Part shown: positions 50,409 to 58,856 of the stretch, in pieces
Numbering within the stretch: position 1 is the first letter of the stretch
How the letters are laid out: each line of letters opens with the position of its first letter
Assembly (NCBI RefSeq): GCF_000383915.1
Contig: NZ_KB912942.1
Span: 5,420,367-5,484,366, forward strand
DNA: 64,000 nt
Direction of reading: 5' to 3'
DNA from: Amycolatopsis benzoatilytica AK 16/65
Lineage (GTDB): Bacteria; Actinomycetota; Actinomycetes; Mycobacteriales; Pseudonocardiaceae
Position numbers and translations under genes: made by a program
Notes under the pieces: model-generated
What the model was told of the DNA's origin: nothing
The model's input: only the letters and a program-made list of their open reading frames with translations
Databases searched by the model: none

Positions 50409-51338
50409 TCAGCCCGCCTGTTCCGCGATCAGCTCCCGCACGAGCCGGTAGGCGGGTTTCGGCGAGTAGTCGTCCCGCAGCAGGCCGAACCGGTTCTCCC
50501 GCGGCCCGGTCGAGAGGCCGTCTCGCAGGCCGAAGAGTTCATAGGTATCCACCAGAACCTCGTCGGCGAGCGAAAACACCGTCCGCGCAACCGTTTCCAG
50601 CACCCGCGCCTGCTGCTCCTCCGAGTGTTCCGGCCCGGTCGGCCAGCCGGTTTCGGTGATGTGTATCGGCACCGCGGCCGGAATTCCCAGCGCGGTCGCG
50701 GATTCCCGGAACGAGCGCACGACGTGCGCGACCGCGCCGGGCAGCACCTCGGACGGCATCGGGCGGAAGACGTCCGGGAAGAAGTCCAGCCCGAGGAAAT
50801 CGATCTGTGCCAACGAGTCCGGGTCGACCGCCGCCGCGACCGCGGCCCAGAACGGGTCGCCGGGCAACGCCACCGCCGCGTTGAAGCCGATCGCGACGTC
50901 GACGCCCAGCCGCGCGCGTTCCGCCACCGCGGCCGCCAACCCGGCGGCCAGCGCCTCGTAACAGCCCGGATTGCCGCCGTCCAGCGGCGCGGGCATGTTC
51001 ACCTCCTCGCACACCTGCAGCTTCCCGCCGCCCAGCTCGGCGACTTCGCGGACCGCTCCGCGGACCTCGGCAGCGAATCCCGCCACGTCGCCGCCATAGC
51101 CGAGGACGTAGTCCACCACCCGTCCGTCGCCCAGGTACGGTGCCGGATCCGGCGGCGTCGGCTCGTGCGGGCCGCGATAGGTGCGGTAGCAGCGCACATA
51201 GAAGCGCCGGGCGCCCTTCGACAGGTCTCGCAAGGCTTCCGCGGTGCGCTCGATGTCCTCCGGCGGCGCGTCGACGAACGTCTCCAGCCGCACCAGGTCC
51301 TTCGCGACCACACCGGGCCACACTCCGAAAGCGATCAA
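50409..51338 (-). CDS. Glycosidase-like TIM-barrel protein
   Basis: 309 residues. Features of a GH-A clan barrel: IDFLGLDFFPDVF, then HITETGWPTG with a candidate nucleophile Glu and LVDTYELFGLRDG near the end. Exact family unclear (GH5/GH17/GH39-like). No signal peptide, so it would be cytoplasmic. Starts at a TTG (51338) with GGAGG seven bases upstream, which decides the start. Divergent from a PadR regulator and probably its target. Confidence 0.62.
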   Translation of the reverse strand: MIAFGVWPGVVAKDLVRLETFVDAPPEDIERTAEALRDLSKGARRFYVRCYRTYRGPHEPTPPDPAPYLGDGRVVDYVLGYGGDVAGFAAEVRGAVREVAELGGGKLQVCEEVNMPAPLDGGNPGCYEALAAGLAAAVAERARLGVDVAIGFNAAVALPGDPFWAAVAAAVDPDSLAQIDFLGLDFFPDVFRPMPSEVLPGAVAHVVRSFRESATALGIPAAVPIHITETGWPTGPEHSEEQQARVLETVARTVFSLADEVLVDTYELFGLRDGLSTGPRENRFGLLRDDYSPKPAYRLVRELIAEQAG

Positions 51339-51350
51339 GGTTCCTCCAGT

Positions 51351-51383
51351 AGTCGTATACGAGCAAGGTACTCGTATACGACT
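51351..51383. promoter_or_regulatory. PadR operator, perfect 13-bp inverted repeat
   Basis: AGTCGTATACGAG, CAAGGTA, CTCGTATACGACT. Each arm itself contains CGTATACG. Sits between the divergent glycosidase-like and PadR genes. Confidence 0.82.
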
Positions 51384-51403
51384 AACTGCGCTACCCTGGC
51401 CGG

Positions 51404-51943
51404 GTGCCGACGAACGCCCTGGACAACCCGCTCGTGCTGCCGATGCTCGGCCTGCTCGTGGAGACGCCGCGCCACCAGTACGCGCTTCTGCGCGAGCTGC
51501 GCGACCGCTACCCGTTCCTGAACGCGAAGACCTCGACCGTCTACACCCTCGTCGCCACGCTCACCCGGCACGGCCTGATCGAGCCCGCCGCGGAAGGCGA
51601 CCCGCAACCGGTCCGGCTGACTCGTGCCGGGCTCACCGACTTCCGCGACCGGATCGAGCGGCAGCTCGCCGACGCCGACCCGAACCTCGACTCCCGGTTC
51701 CTGATCGCACTCGCCTACCTCGGCGCGCTGCCGCCGGACCACGCCGTCACCCTGCTGCGCGACCGGGCCCGCCGGGTCCGCGACCAGCATCGCGAGCTCG
51801 CCGAAACGCTCCAGAAGGCCGATGTGCCGGAAATGCACATGCTGGAGGCGCATTTCCTGGCTTCCCGGCTGCGGCACGACGCCGACTGGCTCTCCCGCAC
51901 CGCCGACCGGATGGCCGCCGGAGACCTCGTCCCGCCTCGGTGA
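51404..51943 (+). CDS. PadR-family transcriptional regulator
   Basis: 179 residues: PadR winged helix (LGLLVETPRHQYALLRELRDRYPF, SSTVYTLVATLTRHGLIE-like segment) and the C-terminal coiled domain for dimerisation (RARRVRDQHRELAETLQKA). GTG start at 51404, just after the inverted repeat, so it should autoregulate and control the divergent gene. Confidence 0.87.
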   Translation: MPTNALDNPLVLPMLGLLVETPRHQYALLRELRDRYPFLNAKTSTVYTLVATLTRHGLIEPAAEGDPQPVRLTRAGLTDFRDRIERQLADADPNLDSRFLIALAYLGALPPDHAVTLLRDRARRVRDQHRELAETLQKADVPEMHMLEAHFLASRLRHDADWLSRTADRMAAGDLVPPR

Positions 51944-52030
51944 ACCGCGCTTTCATCGCAATTTCATCAACTGCCCCTACCGTGCGCGAGTGCCTGGCGA
52001 GAGCTCGCCGGGCTGACCGAAGGTGGGGGT

Positions 52031-53176
52031 ATGACCGGCCAATCCGGATCTGTGGTCGACGCCGCGTCGGCTGGGGTGGAGAACTTGGCGGACACCGCGC
52101 TCGCCGGGCTGGGCAAGGCAGGGCCGGTCGGTGCCCTGGCCCGGCCGGTGGTTTCCGCGCTGCGCAACGTGTGGGAGGGCTACTTCGGTGCGCCGGTCCC
52201 GCCAGGCAGCACCAACTGGAACGCCTACTCGCACGAGCAGCTGTACCAGATGCTGTGGGACAAGGCGGACGTCGGCGACGTCAGCACCGTCGCCGCGGAA
52301 TGGCAGCGGCACGGCAAGGCGATGCAGTCGCACGCCGAATCGCTGAAGTCGGAGCAGGGGACGCTGCAGGAGAATTGGAGCGGGCAGGCCGCGGAACGTG
52401 CGTCCGGACGGCTCGGATCGCTCGGCGAGCGCGCGTCCGGCATCAGCGACCGCGCCGGCACGGTCGGGCACGCTGCGCAGAACGCCGGCGACGCGCTGGC
52501 CGTCGCGCGCAACACCATGCCGAAGCCGCCCGGCGACCCGACTGGGGGCGCGGTCGCCGCTGCGGCGGCAGGAGCTGGTGCGGGCGCGGCGATCGGCGGC
52601 ATCCTCGGGGCCGGGGCCGGCGGGATCGGGGCCGGTCCGGGTGCGCTGATGGGCGCGGCGATCGGCGCGGTCGCGGGCGGCGGGGCGAGCCTGTTCGCCT
52701 CGAACGTCGCCGCGGCCGAGCAGAAGGCCGAGGCGGTGCACGTGATGCAGCGCTACGAAAGCAGCCTTGGCAAGAGCTCGCACGCGATCAACCCGCCGCC
52801 GGCCGGTGCGACCACCGCGGATTCCTACGGCGCGGATGATTCGACCACCGCGTCCGGCTACGTCGGGCCGGGCGGGGCGGGGACCAGCAGCGGCGGGATG
52901 CCGTGGGGCGCGCTGACCACGGCGGCGCCGGTCGAGTCCGGGCTGTCCGCGGGCTTGCGCTCGACGCTCGGCATGGAGAGCGCGATGCTCGCCCGAAACG
53001 CCGCGATGGCGGAGATGGCCGCGGCACGCGCGGGCGCCGGCAACGGGATGATGCCCGGCCGCGGCGCGAACGCCTCCCAGGAGGAGGAAGAGGTGCACGA
53101 GAACAAGATGCCGGTGCTCGACCAGCCGCTCCTGCACCCCGAAGACAAGACGATCAGTCCGGTGATCGGGCTGTGA
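52031..53176 (+). CDS. PPE/WXG-like type VII secretion substrate candidate
   Basis: 381 residues. A helical domain (EQLYQMLWDKADVGDVSTVAAEWQRH, LQENWSGQAAERASGRL at about 115-130) has the W-x-G turn between helices typical of ESX substrates. A Gly/Ala-rich hydrophobic middle (about 180-235) and a Ser/Gly-rich, acidic C-terminus (EEEEVHENKMPVLDQPLL) follow. First gene of a compact six-gene operon that includes EspG. Start ATG at 52031 after GAAGGTGGGGG. Confidence 0.75.
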   Translation: MTGQSGSVVDAASAGVENLADTALAGLGKAGPVGALARPVVSALRNVWEGYFGAPVPPGSTNWNAYSHEQLYQMLWDKADVGDVSTVAAEWQRHGKAMQSHAESLKSEQGTLQENWSGQAAERASGRLGSLGERASGISDRAGTVGHAAQNAGDALAVARNTMPKPPGDPTGGAVAAAAAGAGAGAAIGGILGAGAGGIGAGPGALMGAAIGAVAGGGASLFASNVAAAEQKAEAVHVMQRYESSLGKSSHAINPPPAGATTADSYGADDSTTASGYVGPGGAGTSSGGMPWGALTTAAPVESGLSAGLRSTLGMESAMLARNAAMAEMAAARAGAGNGMMPGRGANASQEEEEVHENKMPVLDQPLLHPEDKTISPVIGL

Positions 53177-53192
53177 ACGACAGGAGCATCCG

Positions 53193-53519
53193 ATGACCCG
53201 CCACCAGGTCGAACCTCAAGCGCTGGACCGGCAGGTCGCGGCGCTCGGCAGGCTCGGCGAGCAGACCGGCGAGCTGGTCGGCTCGGCGGGCCGGCTGGCC
53301 GAACGGATCCCGCAGCTCGGCACCGCGCCGCCCGCGCTGCACCTGGCGCAGCGGCTGCGCGAGGCCGCCGGGCAGGCCGGGCTCAGCGGGGAGCTCGGCG
53401 CCGCGGACACCGAGCTGACCGGGTTCCACGAGGCGCTGCAGCACGGCATCCGGCACTACCAGGAGCACGAATCCGGGGTGCAGGAGGCGTTCCAGCGGCT
53501 CGAGCGGAGGGCGGAATGA
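53193..53519 (+). CDS. Small helical WXG100-like protein
   Basis: 108 residues, almost wholly helical, length of ESX WXG100 proteins (LDRQVAALGRLGEQTGELVGS, HEALQHGIRHYQEHESGVQEAFQRLE). A true W-x-G is not seen. Likely partner of the preceding substrate. Its end overlaps espG (ATGA). Confidence 0.65.
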   Translation: MTRHQVEPQALDRQVAALGRLGEQTGELVGSAGRLAERIPQLGTAPPALHLAQRLREAAGQAGLSGELGAADTELTGFHEALQHGIRHYQEHESGVQEAFQRLERRAE

Positions 53520-54319
53520 CCGCCGCGCTCCCGCGCACCGGGGACGAAACCGTCCACATCGGACTCGTCGAGGCCGATCTGCTGGCCGCGCACGCCGGGG
53601 CGGGCTGGCCGTTCCCGTTGCAGGTGCCGTTTTACGGCCGGATCGACGGCGAACGCGAGATCTTGTTCGGCACCGCCGGGCAGACGCTGCGGGCGCGCGG
53701 TCTCGCCGACGACGCCGGTCCGGACGGACTGGCCGCCGAAGCCGTGACCGCGTTGCGCGAGCGCCGCGGCGTAATCGACTTGGTGATGGCGGACGCCGAG
53801 GGGGCGACCGCCATCACCGCACTCGTATACCGCTCCTGGGCGCTGATCTGCCGGCAACGCCGCGGCGAGAACACCCTCTCGCTGCGCCGAGTGCCGGAAA
53901 CCGGCCTGGTGGACGCGGTGCTGGCGGAGATCCCGGAGACGAACGCGGCCCGCACCATGCCGGTCACGCTGCCCGCACACGCGGTCGACGCGACGCTGGC
54001 GCTCACCGAAGACGACGACGAGGACGACACGTCCCGCGCCATCCGGCTGCGAAACCTCGTCCGGGACAGCGGCGGCGACCCGATGGCGCTGGACAGCCTC
54101 GTCGGCCTGGTCGTCCCGCTGACCGGCCGCGGCCAGCTCGGCGCGACCCGCGACGGGCGCACCCGTGCGGGCCTGGAACTGTCCTGGGTGGACGGTCCGC
54201 GCGGCCGGGTCCGGGTCAACCGCCCGGACGACGGCTGGCTCAGCGTCAACTCGCTCCGTTATTCCGACCTGCGGTTCGCCCTCGGCGAGCTGGCCACGAT
54301 CGCGCGCCGACCGCGATGA
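53516..54319 (+). CDS. espG: EspG-family type VII secretion chaperone
   Basis: 267 residues of the ESX secretion-associated protein fold (WPFPLQVPFYGRIDGEREILF near the start, ALVYRSWALICRQRRGENTLSLRRV, YSDLRFALGELATIA at the end). EspG chaperones bind the tip of PE-PPE pairs and keep them soluble in the cytosol before export. Good Shine-Dalgarno GGAGGG before an ATG that overlaps the previous stop. Confidence 0.85.
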   Translation: MTAALPRTGDETVHIGLVEADLLAAHAGAGWPFPLQVPFYGRIDGEREILFGTAGQTLRARGLADDAGPDGLAAEAVTALRERRGVIDLVMADAEGATAITALVYRSWALICRQRRGENTLSLRRVPETGLVDAVLAEIPETNAARTMPVTLPAHAVDATLALTEDDDEDDTSRAIRLRNLVRDSGGDPMALDSLVGLVVPLTGRGQLGATRDGRTRAGLELSWVDGPRGRVRVNRPDDGWLSVNSLRYSDLRFALGELATIARRPR

Positions 54320-54348
54320 CCGCACCGAATCCGAGGAGAGAACCTTCC

Positions 54349-54756
54349 GTGCCGACCCAAGACTCGGCGGCCTGGCTCGCCGACTACCAGCAGAAACTGT
54401 CCCGGATGCAGGCGAACGCCGAGGCGGCCAGCGCGAGCCTGACCCATGTGGGCGGACGCGCCGCGTCCCCGCGCGGCGAGGTCGAGGTCGAGGTCGGCCC
54501 CAGCGGTGCGCTGACCGACCTGCGGCTGAGCCCGGCCGCCCGGGCACTGGAGGCGGACGCGCTCGCCCGGCTCATCCTCGCCACCGTGCAGGAGGCGCAC
54601 CGCCAGGCCGGCGCGCAGGTCGTGGACATCATGACCGAGTACGTCGGCGACGGCCCGGCGCTGCAACTGGTCCGCGACAACATCCCGGCCGCGGCCGGCG
54701 CCACCGCCCCGCGCCAGGAGGACGACTACTTCTCCCACCCCGGGATCATCTCGTGA
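54349..54756 (+). CDS. YbaB/EbfC-family protein in the type VII operon
   Basis: About 135 residues. YbaB core: QQKLSRMQANAEAASASL, GEVEVEVGPSGALTDLRLSPAA, LARLILATVQEAHRQAG. The GTG at 54349 has GAGGAGAG eight bases before it; an ATG at 54316 overlapping the espG stop would add 11 residues. Many EspG-type operons in Pseudonocardiaceae include such a protein; nucleoid-binding is the family precedent, its role here is unknown. Confidence 0.8.
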   Translation: MPTQDSAAWLADYQQKLSRMQANAEAASASLTHVGGRAASPRGEVEVEVGPSGALTDLRLSPAARALEADALARLILATVQEAHRQAGAQVVDIMTEYVGDGPALQLVRDNIPAAAGATAPRQEDDYFSHPGIIS

Positions 54757-55061
54757 CCGCCGGGTTCGAGGTCGACCCGGCGCAGCTGCGCCGGCATGCG
54801 GCGACCGTCGGCGACCTGGCCGACCGGCTCGGCAACGTCGCCCGCAGCGCCCCGGCCGGGCTCGGCGACCAGGCGCTCGGCATGTTCGTCCAGTTCCTCA
54901 CCGCCGGGCTGCAGGCCGCGGTGGGCAAGACCAACGACGCCGTCGCGCACGCGTCGTCCACTGTGGACCAGGTGAGCGCGAACCTCACCCGGGCCGCGGA
55001 AAGCTACGAACGCCGGGACCAGCACACCGCGGTTTCCCTGCCCGGGAAGGACCTGCCATGA
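54753..55061 (+). CDS. WXG100-superfamily protein (ESX-1 secretion-associated type)
   Basis: 102 residues with two helices (FEVDPAQLRRHAATVGDLADRL and TNDAVAHASSTVDQVSANLTRAAESYERRDQ). This profile is seen in actinobacterial type VII targets starting GFEVDPA. The GTG overlaps the previous stop (GTGA). Probably a secreted or chaperoned partner of the next gene product. Confidence 0.78.
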   Translation: MTAGFEVDPAQLRRHAATVGDLADRLGNVARSAPAGLGDQALGMFVQFLTAGLQAAVGKTNDAVAHASSTVDQVSANLTRAAESYERRDQHTAVSLPGKDLP

Positions 55062-55957
55062 CCGGCACAGACTCCGGCCAGCTGCTGGCGGACCTGAAGA
55101 CCACCACGAAAGCCGTCGAGAACCAGGACTGGGTGTCGGCCGGGCTCGGCGGCGCCAGCACCGCGCTCGACCTGCTCGGCGCGTCCCAGGACCCGCTCGC
55201 CGCGCTGACCTCGGCCGGCTTCGGCATGGTCACCGAACTGGTGCGGTTCCTGGAAGAACCGCTCAAGCAGTTGCAGGGCAACCCGGACTCGGTGTCGTCG
55301 CACTCGCAGGGCATGGAAGGCGGCGGACAGCAGGTGTCGTCGGTCGCGGACGACTACCGGCAGTCCTCGGGACCGGAAACGTCCGGCTGGAAAGGCGATT
55401 CGGCGTCCGGCTACCGCGACACCAGCTCGCAGCACGCGGACTGCGTCGAGGCGGTCGGACAGGCCGGCATCGCGATGGCGAAGGCGGCCACCGGGGCCGG
55501 GAAGGTCGTCGCCAAGGCGCAGCGAGAGGTCGGCGGGCTGATCTCGGAAGCGGTCGGGAAGATCGTCGAGCTGATGACGCAGGCGTTCGCCGCGGCGCAG
55601 GCGACGTTCGGTGCGAGCATCGCGGCGGCGATCCCGCAGGCGGTCGCGATCGCCACCGAGTACGGCGGGCAGATCGCGCAGAAGCTCGCCGTACTGCTGT
55701 CCGATTCGGACAACCTGCTGCAGCTGATCACCTCCGTGACGCAGGGGCTGGAAGCGGCTACCCAGTTGATGACCAAGCTGAGCGAGGCGTCCAAACAGGA
55801 CAGTTCGTCCTCTCCGGATTCCTCGGCCGCGGATTCTTCGTCGCGATACTCGGCGGCTTCGGACGCCAGCTACCGTGATCCGTCCTCTTCGGCCCTTTCG
55901 GACTCGGCGGATTCCGACTCGCATTACACTCCGCTCAGCACGACCGTCCAGAGCTGA
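55058..55957 (+). CDS. Large WXG-like protein with serine-rich tail
   Basis: 299 residues. Helical region with a W-K-G turn (ETSGWKGDSASGYRD, about 108-122) and long Ala-rich helices (about 130-230), then a low-complexity Ser/Asp tail (about 245-290). Likely another type VII substrate; the tail might be processed or surface-exposed. Last gene of the operon, with a REP-like palindrome 25 bp after its stop. Confidence 0.72.
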   Translation: MTGTDSGQLLADLKTTTKAVENQDWVSAGLGGASTALDLLGASQDPLAALTSAGFGMVTELVRFLEEPLKQLQGNPDSVSSHSQGMEGGGQQVSSVADDYRQSSGPETSGWKGDSASGYRDTSSQHADCVEAVGQAGIAMAKAATGAGKVVAKAQREVGGLISEAVGKIVELMTQAFAAAQATFGASIAAAIPQAVAIATEYGGQIAQKLAVLLSDSDNLLQLITSVTQGLEAATQLMTKLSEASKQDSSSSPDSSAADSSSRYSAASDASYRDPSSSALSDSADSDSHYTPLSTTVQS

Positions 55958-55981
55958 CGAGCTCGACTTCGTTTTCGAGAA

Positions 55982-56034
55982 TCCGTGAGGGGCCCCTTGC
56001 CGGAATCAGATTCCGGCAAGGGGCCCCTCACGGA
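55982..56034. repeat. REP-like palindrome between convergent genes, perfect arms
   Basis: TCCGTGAGGGGCCCCTTGCC and its exact complement around GGAATCAGATTCC. It could fold into a 25-bp stem and serve as a terminator for both converging transcripts. Confidence 0.92.
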
Positions 56035-56087
56035 CATTCAGGTGAGACGCCGGGCGCCTGCGCCCGGCGTCTCGGTCCCGTGTGCAC

Positions 56088-57539
56088 TCACGAGGGACCC
56101 TGATCCGAGCTGAGCACCACCCGCAGCTCCCGGACCAGCTCGGTCCCCGGTTCGACGCCCAGATCCGCGCGCAACCGCTCCCGCGTCCGCCGATGGACCG
56201 CCAGCGCGTCCGCCCGCCGCCCGCCGCGATGCAGTGCGCGCATCAGCAGCACCGCGAGCGGTTCCCGATGCGGATGGACCGCGAGCAGGGCCGACAGCTC
56301 GTGCACGACGTCGTCCGTGCGGCCGAGCTGCAGCTGCAGGGATGCCTTGTCCCGCACCAGGCTCAGCCGCCGCTCGGTCAGCCGCAGCCGCTCGCCCTCG
56401 ACGAACGGACCCGGCAGGCCGGCGAGCGGCTCGCCGTGGAACAACGACAACGCCCCGGCATACGCGTCCACCGCGGCCGCCGGATCGCCGCCGCGCGCGG
56501 CCGCCGACGCCTCCGCGATCCGGTCCGTCAGCTCCGTGACGTCCAACCGCACCCGATCGCCGGCGAACCGATATCCGCCACGATCGCTGCCAATGACGGA
56601 GTCTTCGGTACGTTCGCCGGTCGAACGCAGACATTTCCGCAGCCGGTGCACGTACACCGGCACCACCCGCCCGCCGGTCCCCGGCGGCTCCAGCCCCCAT
56701 ACGCCGTCCAGCAGCTCGCCCGCGCTGACGGTCGTCCCGGGCCGCAGCACCAACGCCGCCAGCAACGCCTGCTGCCGCACCGGTCCTAGATCGAGCAGCC
56801 GGGTGCCGCGCCACGCCCGCAGCGGACCCAGCACGCTGAACTGCAACGCGTCCGGCGCGACCGGAACCGAATCCCCGCCCGGCGTCACCAACCCGTGGTC
56901 GAAGGCGTAGACAATCGCCGCCGCCCGGTCGCGCAGCCGCAATTTCTCGCGGACCCGCGCGAAATGCGCTTCCACGGCACCGGCCGAAACCGACAGCGCC
57001 CCGGCGGCTTCCGCGTCCGTCATCCCGCGTGCCACCGCCGTCAGGACGTCCAGTTCGAGCGGCGTGAGGAGTCCGGACGGCAGCACCGGCCGCTCCGCCG
57101 CCGCGCGGTAGGTTCTCAGCACTCGTCCGGTCACCGCCGGATCCAGCCACGCCTCCCCCATGGCGACCGCCCGCACCGCGCGAATCAGGTCCTCCGCCGG
57201 CGAATCTTTCAGCACATAGCCGACCGCGCCCGCGCGCAGCACTCCCGCCAGCAGCTCGTCGTCGTCGAACGTGGTCAACGCCAGCACCGGCGGCCGCCGA
57301 CCGCTCGCCCGCAGCCGCCGGGTCGCCTCGATCCCGTCGACCCGCTTCATCCGCAGGTCCATCACGACGACGTCGATCCCGCCGGCTGCTTCGAGCGCCG
57401 CCGGCACCTCGTCCCCGTCCGAACACTCGCCCGCGATCACGAAGCCCTCGCGCTCCCGGAGGATCAACCGCAGTCCGGCCCGCACCAGCTCCTGGTCGTC
57501 GACCAGCAGCACCCGCACTTCCCCGGCGGCAACGGTCAC
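56088..57539 (-). CDS. Response regulator fused to a SARP/BTAD transcriptional activator
   Basis: 483 residues. Receiver domain 1-125 with D61 (VVVMDLRMK), LuxR-type helix-turn-helix at about 160-222 (GMTDAEAAGALSVSAGAVEAHF), then a second DNA-binding winged helix of the SARP type at about 232-330 (LLDLGPVRQQALLAALVL, VYVHRLRKCLRS) and a BTAD helical domain at about 340-480. A NarL-type regulator normally ends after its LuxR domain. The start overlaps the upstream kinase gene by four bases. It could link a sensor directly to secondary-metabolite-type promoters. Confidence 0.88.
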   Translation of the reverse strand: MTVAAGEVRVLLVDDQELVRAGLRLILREREGFVIAGECSDGDEVPAALEAAGGIDVVVMDLRMKRVDGIEATRRLRASGRRPPVLALTTFDDDELLAGVLRAGAVGYVLKDSPAEDLIRAVRAVAMGEAWLDPAVTGRVLRTYRAAAERPVLPSGLLTPLELDVLTAVARGMTDAEAAGALSVSAGAVEAHFARVREKLRLRDRAAAIVYAFDHGLVTPGGDSVPVAPDALQFSVLGPLRAWRGTRLLDLGPVRQQALLAALVLRPGTTVSAGELLDGVWGLEPPGTGGRVVPVYVHRLRKCLRSTGERTEDSVIGSDRGGYRFAGDRVRLDVTELTDRIAEASAAARGGDPAAAVDAYAGALSLFHGEPLAGLPGPFVEGERLRLTERRLSLVRDKASLQLQLGRTDDVVHELSALLAVHPHREPLAVLLMRALHRGGRRADALAVHRRTRERLRADLGVEPGTELVRELRVVLSSDQGPS

Positions 57540-58702
57540 GACGCGGCCCCGCGCGCCAGCGGAACCGTCACGTCGACCACCCAGGCGCCGTCCTCCGGCC
57601 CGGCGGTGAGCCGAGCGCCGAGCTGTTCGGCCCGCGCGGTCATCCCGGCCAGTCCGGAACCTCCCGGGTTCAGCGGCCCGCCATCATGTCCATTGCGGAC
57701 GGTCAGATGCGCCTCCGCCGCTTCAATCGTCAAATGCACCAGAGCTTTCGTCGAGGGCGCGTGTTTGACGACGTTCGCCAGCGACTCCTGCACGATCCGG
57801 TAGAGCCCCAGCCCCACCGCGGACCCGACCGCGGTCACATCACCCTCCAGCTCGTAGTCCACGGCCAGCCCGGCCGCACACGTCTCGGAAACCAGCACGG
57901 CGACGTCGCCGGCCCCCGGCAACGGCCGGGTGCCCGACGAGTCTTTCGACAGGAGCCCGACCGTCCGCCGGATGTCGGCCATCGCCGCCCGCCCGACGCG
58001 CTCCGCCTCAGTGAGCGCGGCGACCGCCTCGTCGATGTCGCGATCGGTGCTCAACCCGTGCCGCGCCCCCGTGACGTGCAGCAACGTAATGCTCAACGAA
58101 TGCGCCACGACGTCGTGCACCTCGCGCGCGATGCGCTGCCGCTCGCCCAGCATCGCCTGCTCCCGCACTGCCTCTTGTTTACCGCGCTCGGCGTCCAGCG
58201 CGCGCACGTACCAGCGCAGCATGAACCCGGCCGCGAACCCGACGAGCACCCCGAGCACGTACACCGGATACCCGACAAGCCCGACGGTCGCCGCCGTGAC
58301 ACTCAGCAGCCCGACCGCGCCCGCGGCGCCCGCGAGAGCCATCCGCGCCGACGCGATCGAGGACAGCTCGCCGGCCAGCACGAACAACGGCACCGGCGCG
58401 AAATCGGGTACGACCGGATGGGTGAGCAGGACGCCGACCCCGGCGAGCATCCCGAGCGCCTTCACCCAGGACGGAACCAGCCGCCCGGTGACGGCCCAGA
58501 ACAGCGACGACCCCATCGCGAGAACGAACCCGCCGAGCGCGACGGGCAGTCCGGTGCCGACCCGCTGGACCACCGCGCCGATCAGGCCGGCCCCGGCGAA
58601 AGCGGTGGTGCCCACCGGAACCCACCAGGGCAGCGTGAGGCCGGATTGGGCAAGGCCCGCGTCCAAGCGGCTCTTCAGGCGGTCTCTCGCTCTCTCCCAC
58701 AC
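57536..58702 (-). CDS. Sensor histidine kinase (HisKA_3 type)
   Basis: 388 residues. About five N-terminal transmembrane helices (25-165), H196 in RIAREVHDVVAHS, and a HATPase_c domain (IVQESLANVVKHAP, GSGLAGMTARAEQLG). Phosphorylates the fused response regulator encoded next. GTG start at 58702. The signal is unknown; no large extracytoplasmic domain exists. Confidence 0.9.
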   Translation of the reverse strand: MWERARDRLKSRLDAGLAQSGLTLPWWVPVGTTAFAGAGLIGAVVQRVGTGLPVALGGFVLAMGSSLFWAVTGRLVPSWVKALGMLAGVGVLLTHPVVPDFAPVPLFVLAGELSSIASARMALAGAAGAVGLLSVTAATVGLVGYPVYVLGVLVGFAAGFMLRWYVRALDAERGKQEAVREQAMLGERQRIAREVHDVVAHSLSITLLHVTGARHGLSTDRDIDEAVAALTEAERVGRAAMADIRRTVGLLSKDSSGTRPLPGAGDVAVLVSETCAAGLAVDYELEGDVTAVGSAVGLGLYRIVQESLANVVKHAPSTKALVHLTIEAAEAHLTVRNGHDGGPLNPGGSGLAGMTARAEQLGARLTAGPEDGAWVVDVTVPLARGAAS

Positions 58703-58814
58703 GGGGTCCAGCCTAGGAAACGCCGGGAAGGCGCGCTGCTCGCGGCGGGATTTCGGCGAGTTCGGGCACGGCTTGGAGCGAAAACCGGCAGGTTCGGAGC
58801 CCGGTTGCTGCCCG

Positions 58815-58842
58815 CCGACGTCCGTGAAGGGCCCCTTGAGGG
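58815..58842. repeat. Left half of a REP-like palindrome split by IS110
   Basis: CCGACGTCCGTGAAGGG then CCCCTTGAGGG, ending at the IS boundary. Its complement continues at 60261-60299. Confidence 0.9.
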
Positions 58843-58856
58843 TTCCTCTGTGTTTG

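Noticed and set aside
52031..55957. Complete type VII secretion system
   Set aside because: Only substrates and chaperones are present; no EccC ATPase, EccB/D/E membrane components or mycosin.
58703..58814. Additional IS remnants beside the IS110 copy
   Set aside because: The flank up to the kinase start shows only palindrome and ordinary promoter-like sequence; no second transposase fragment was seen.
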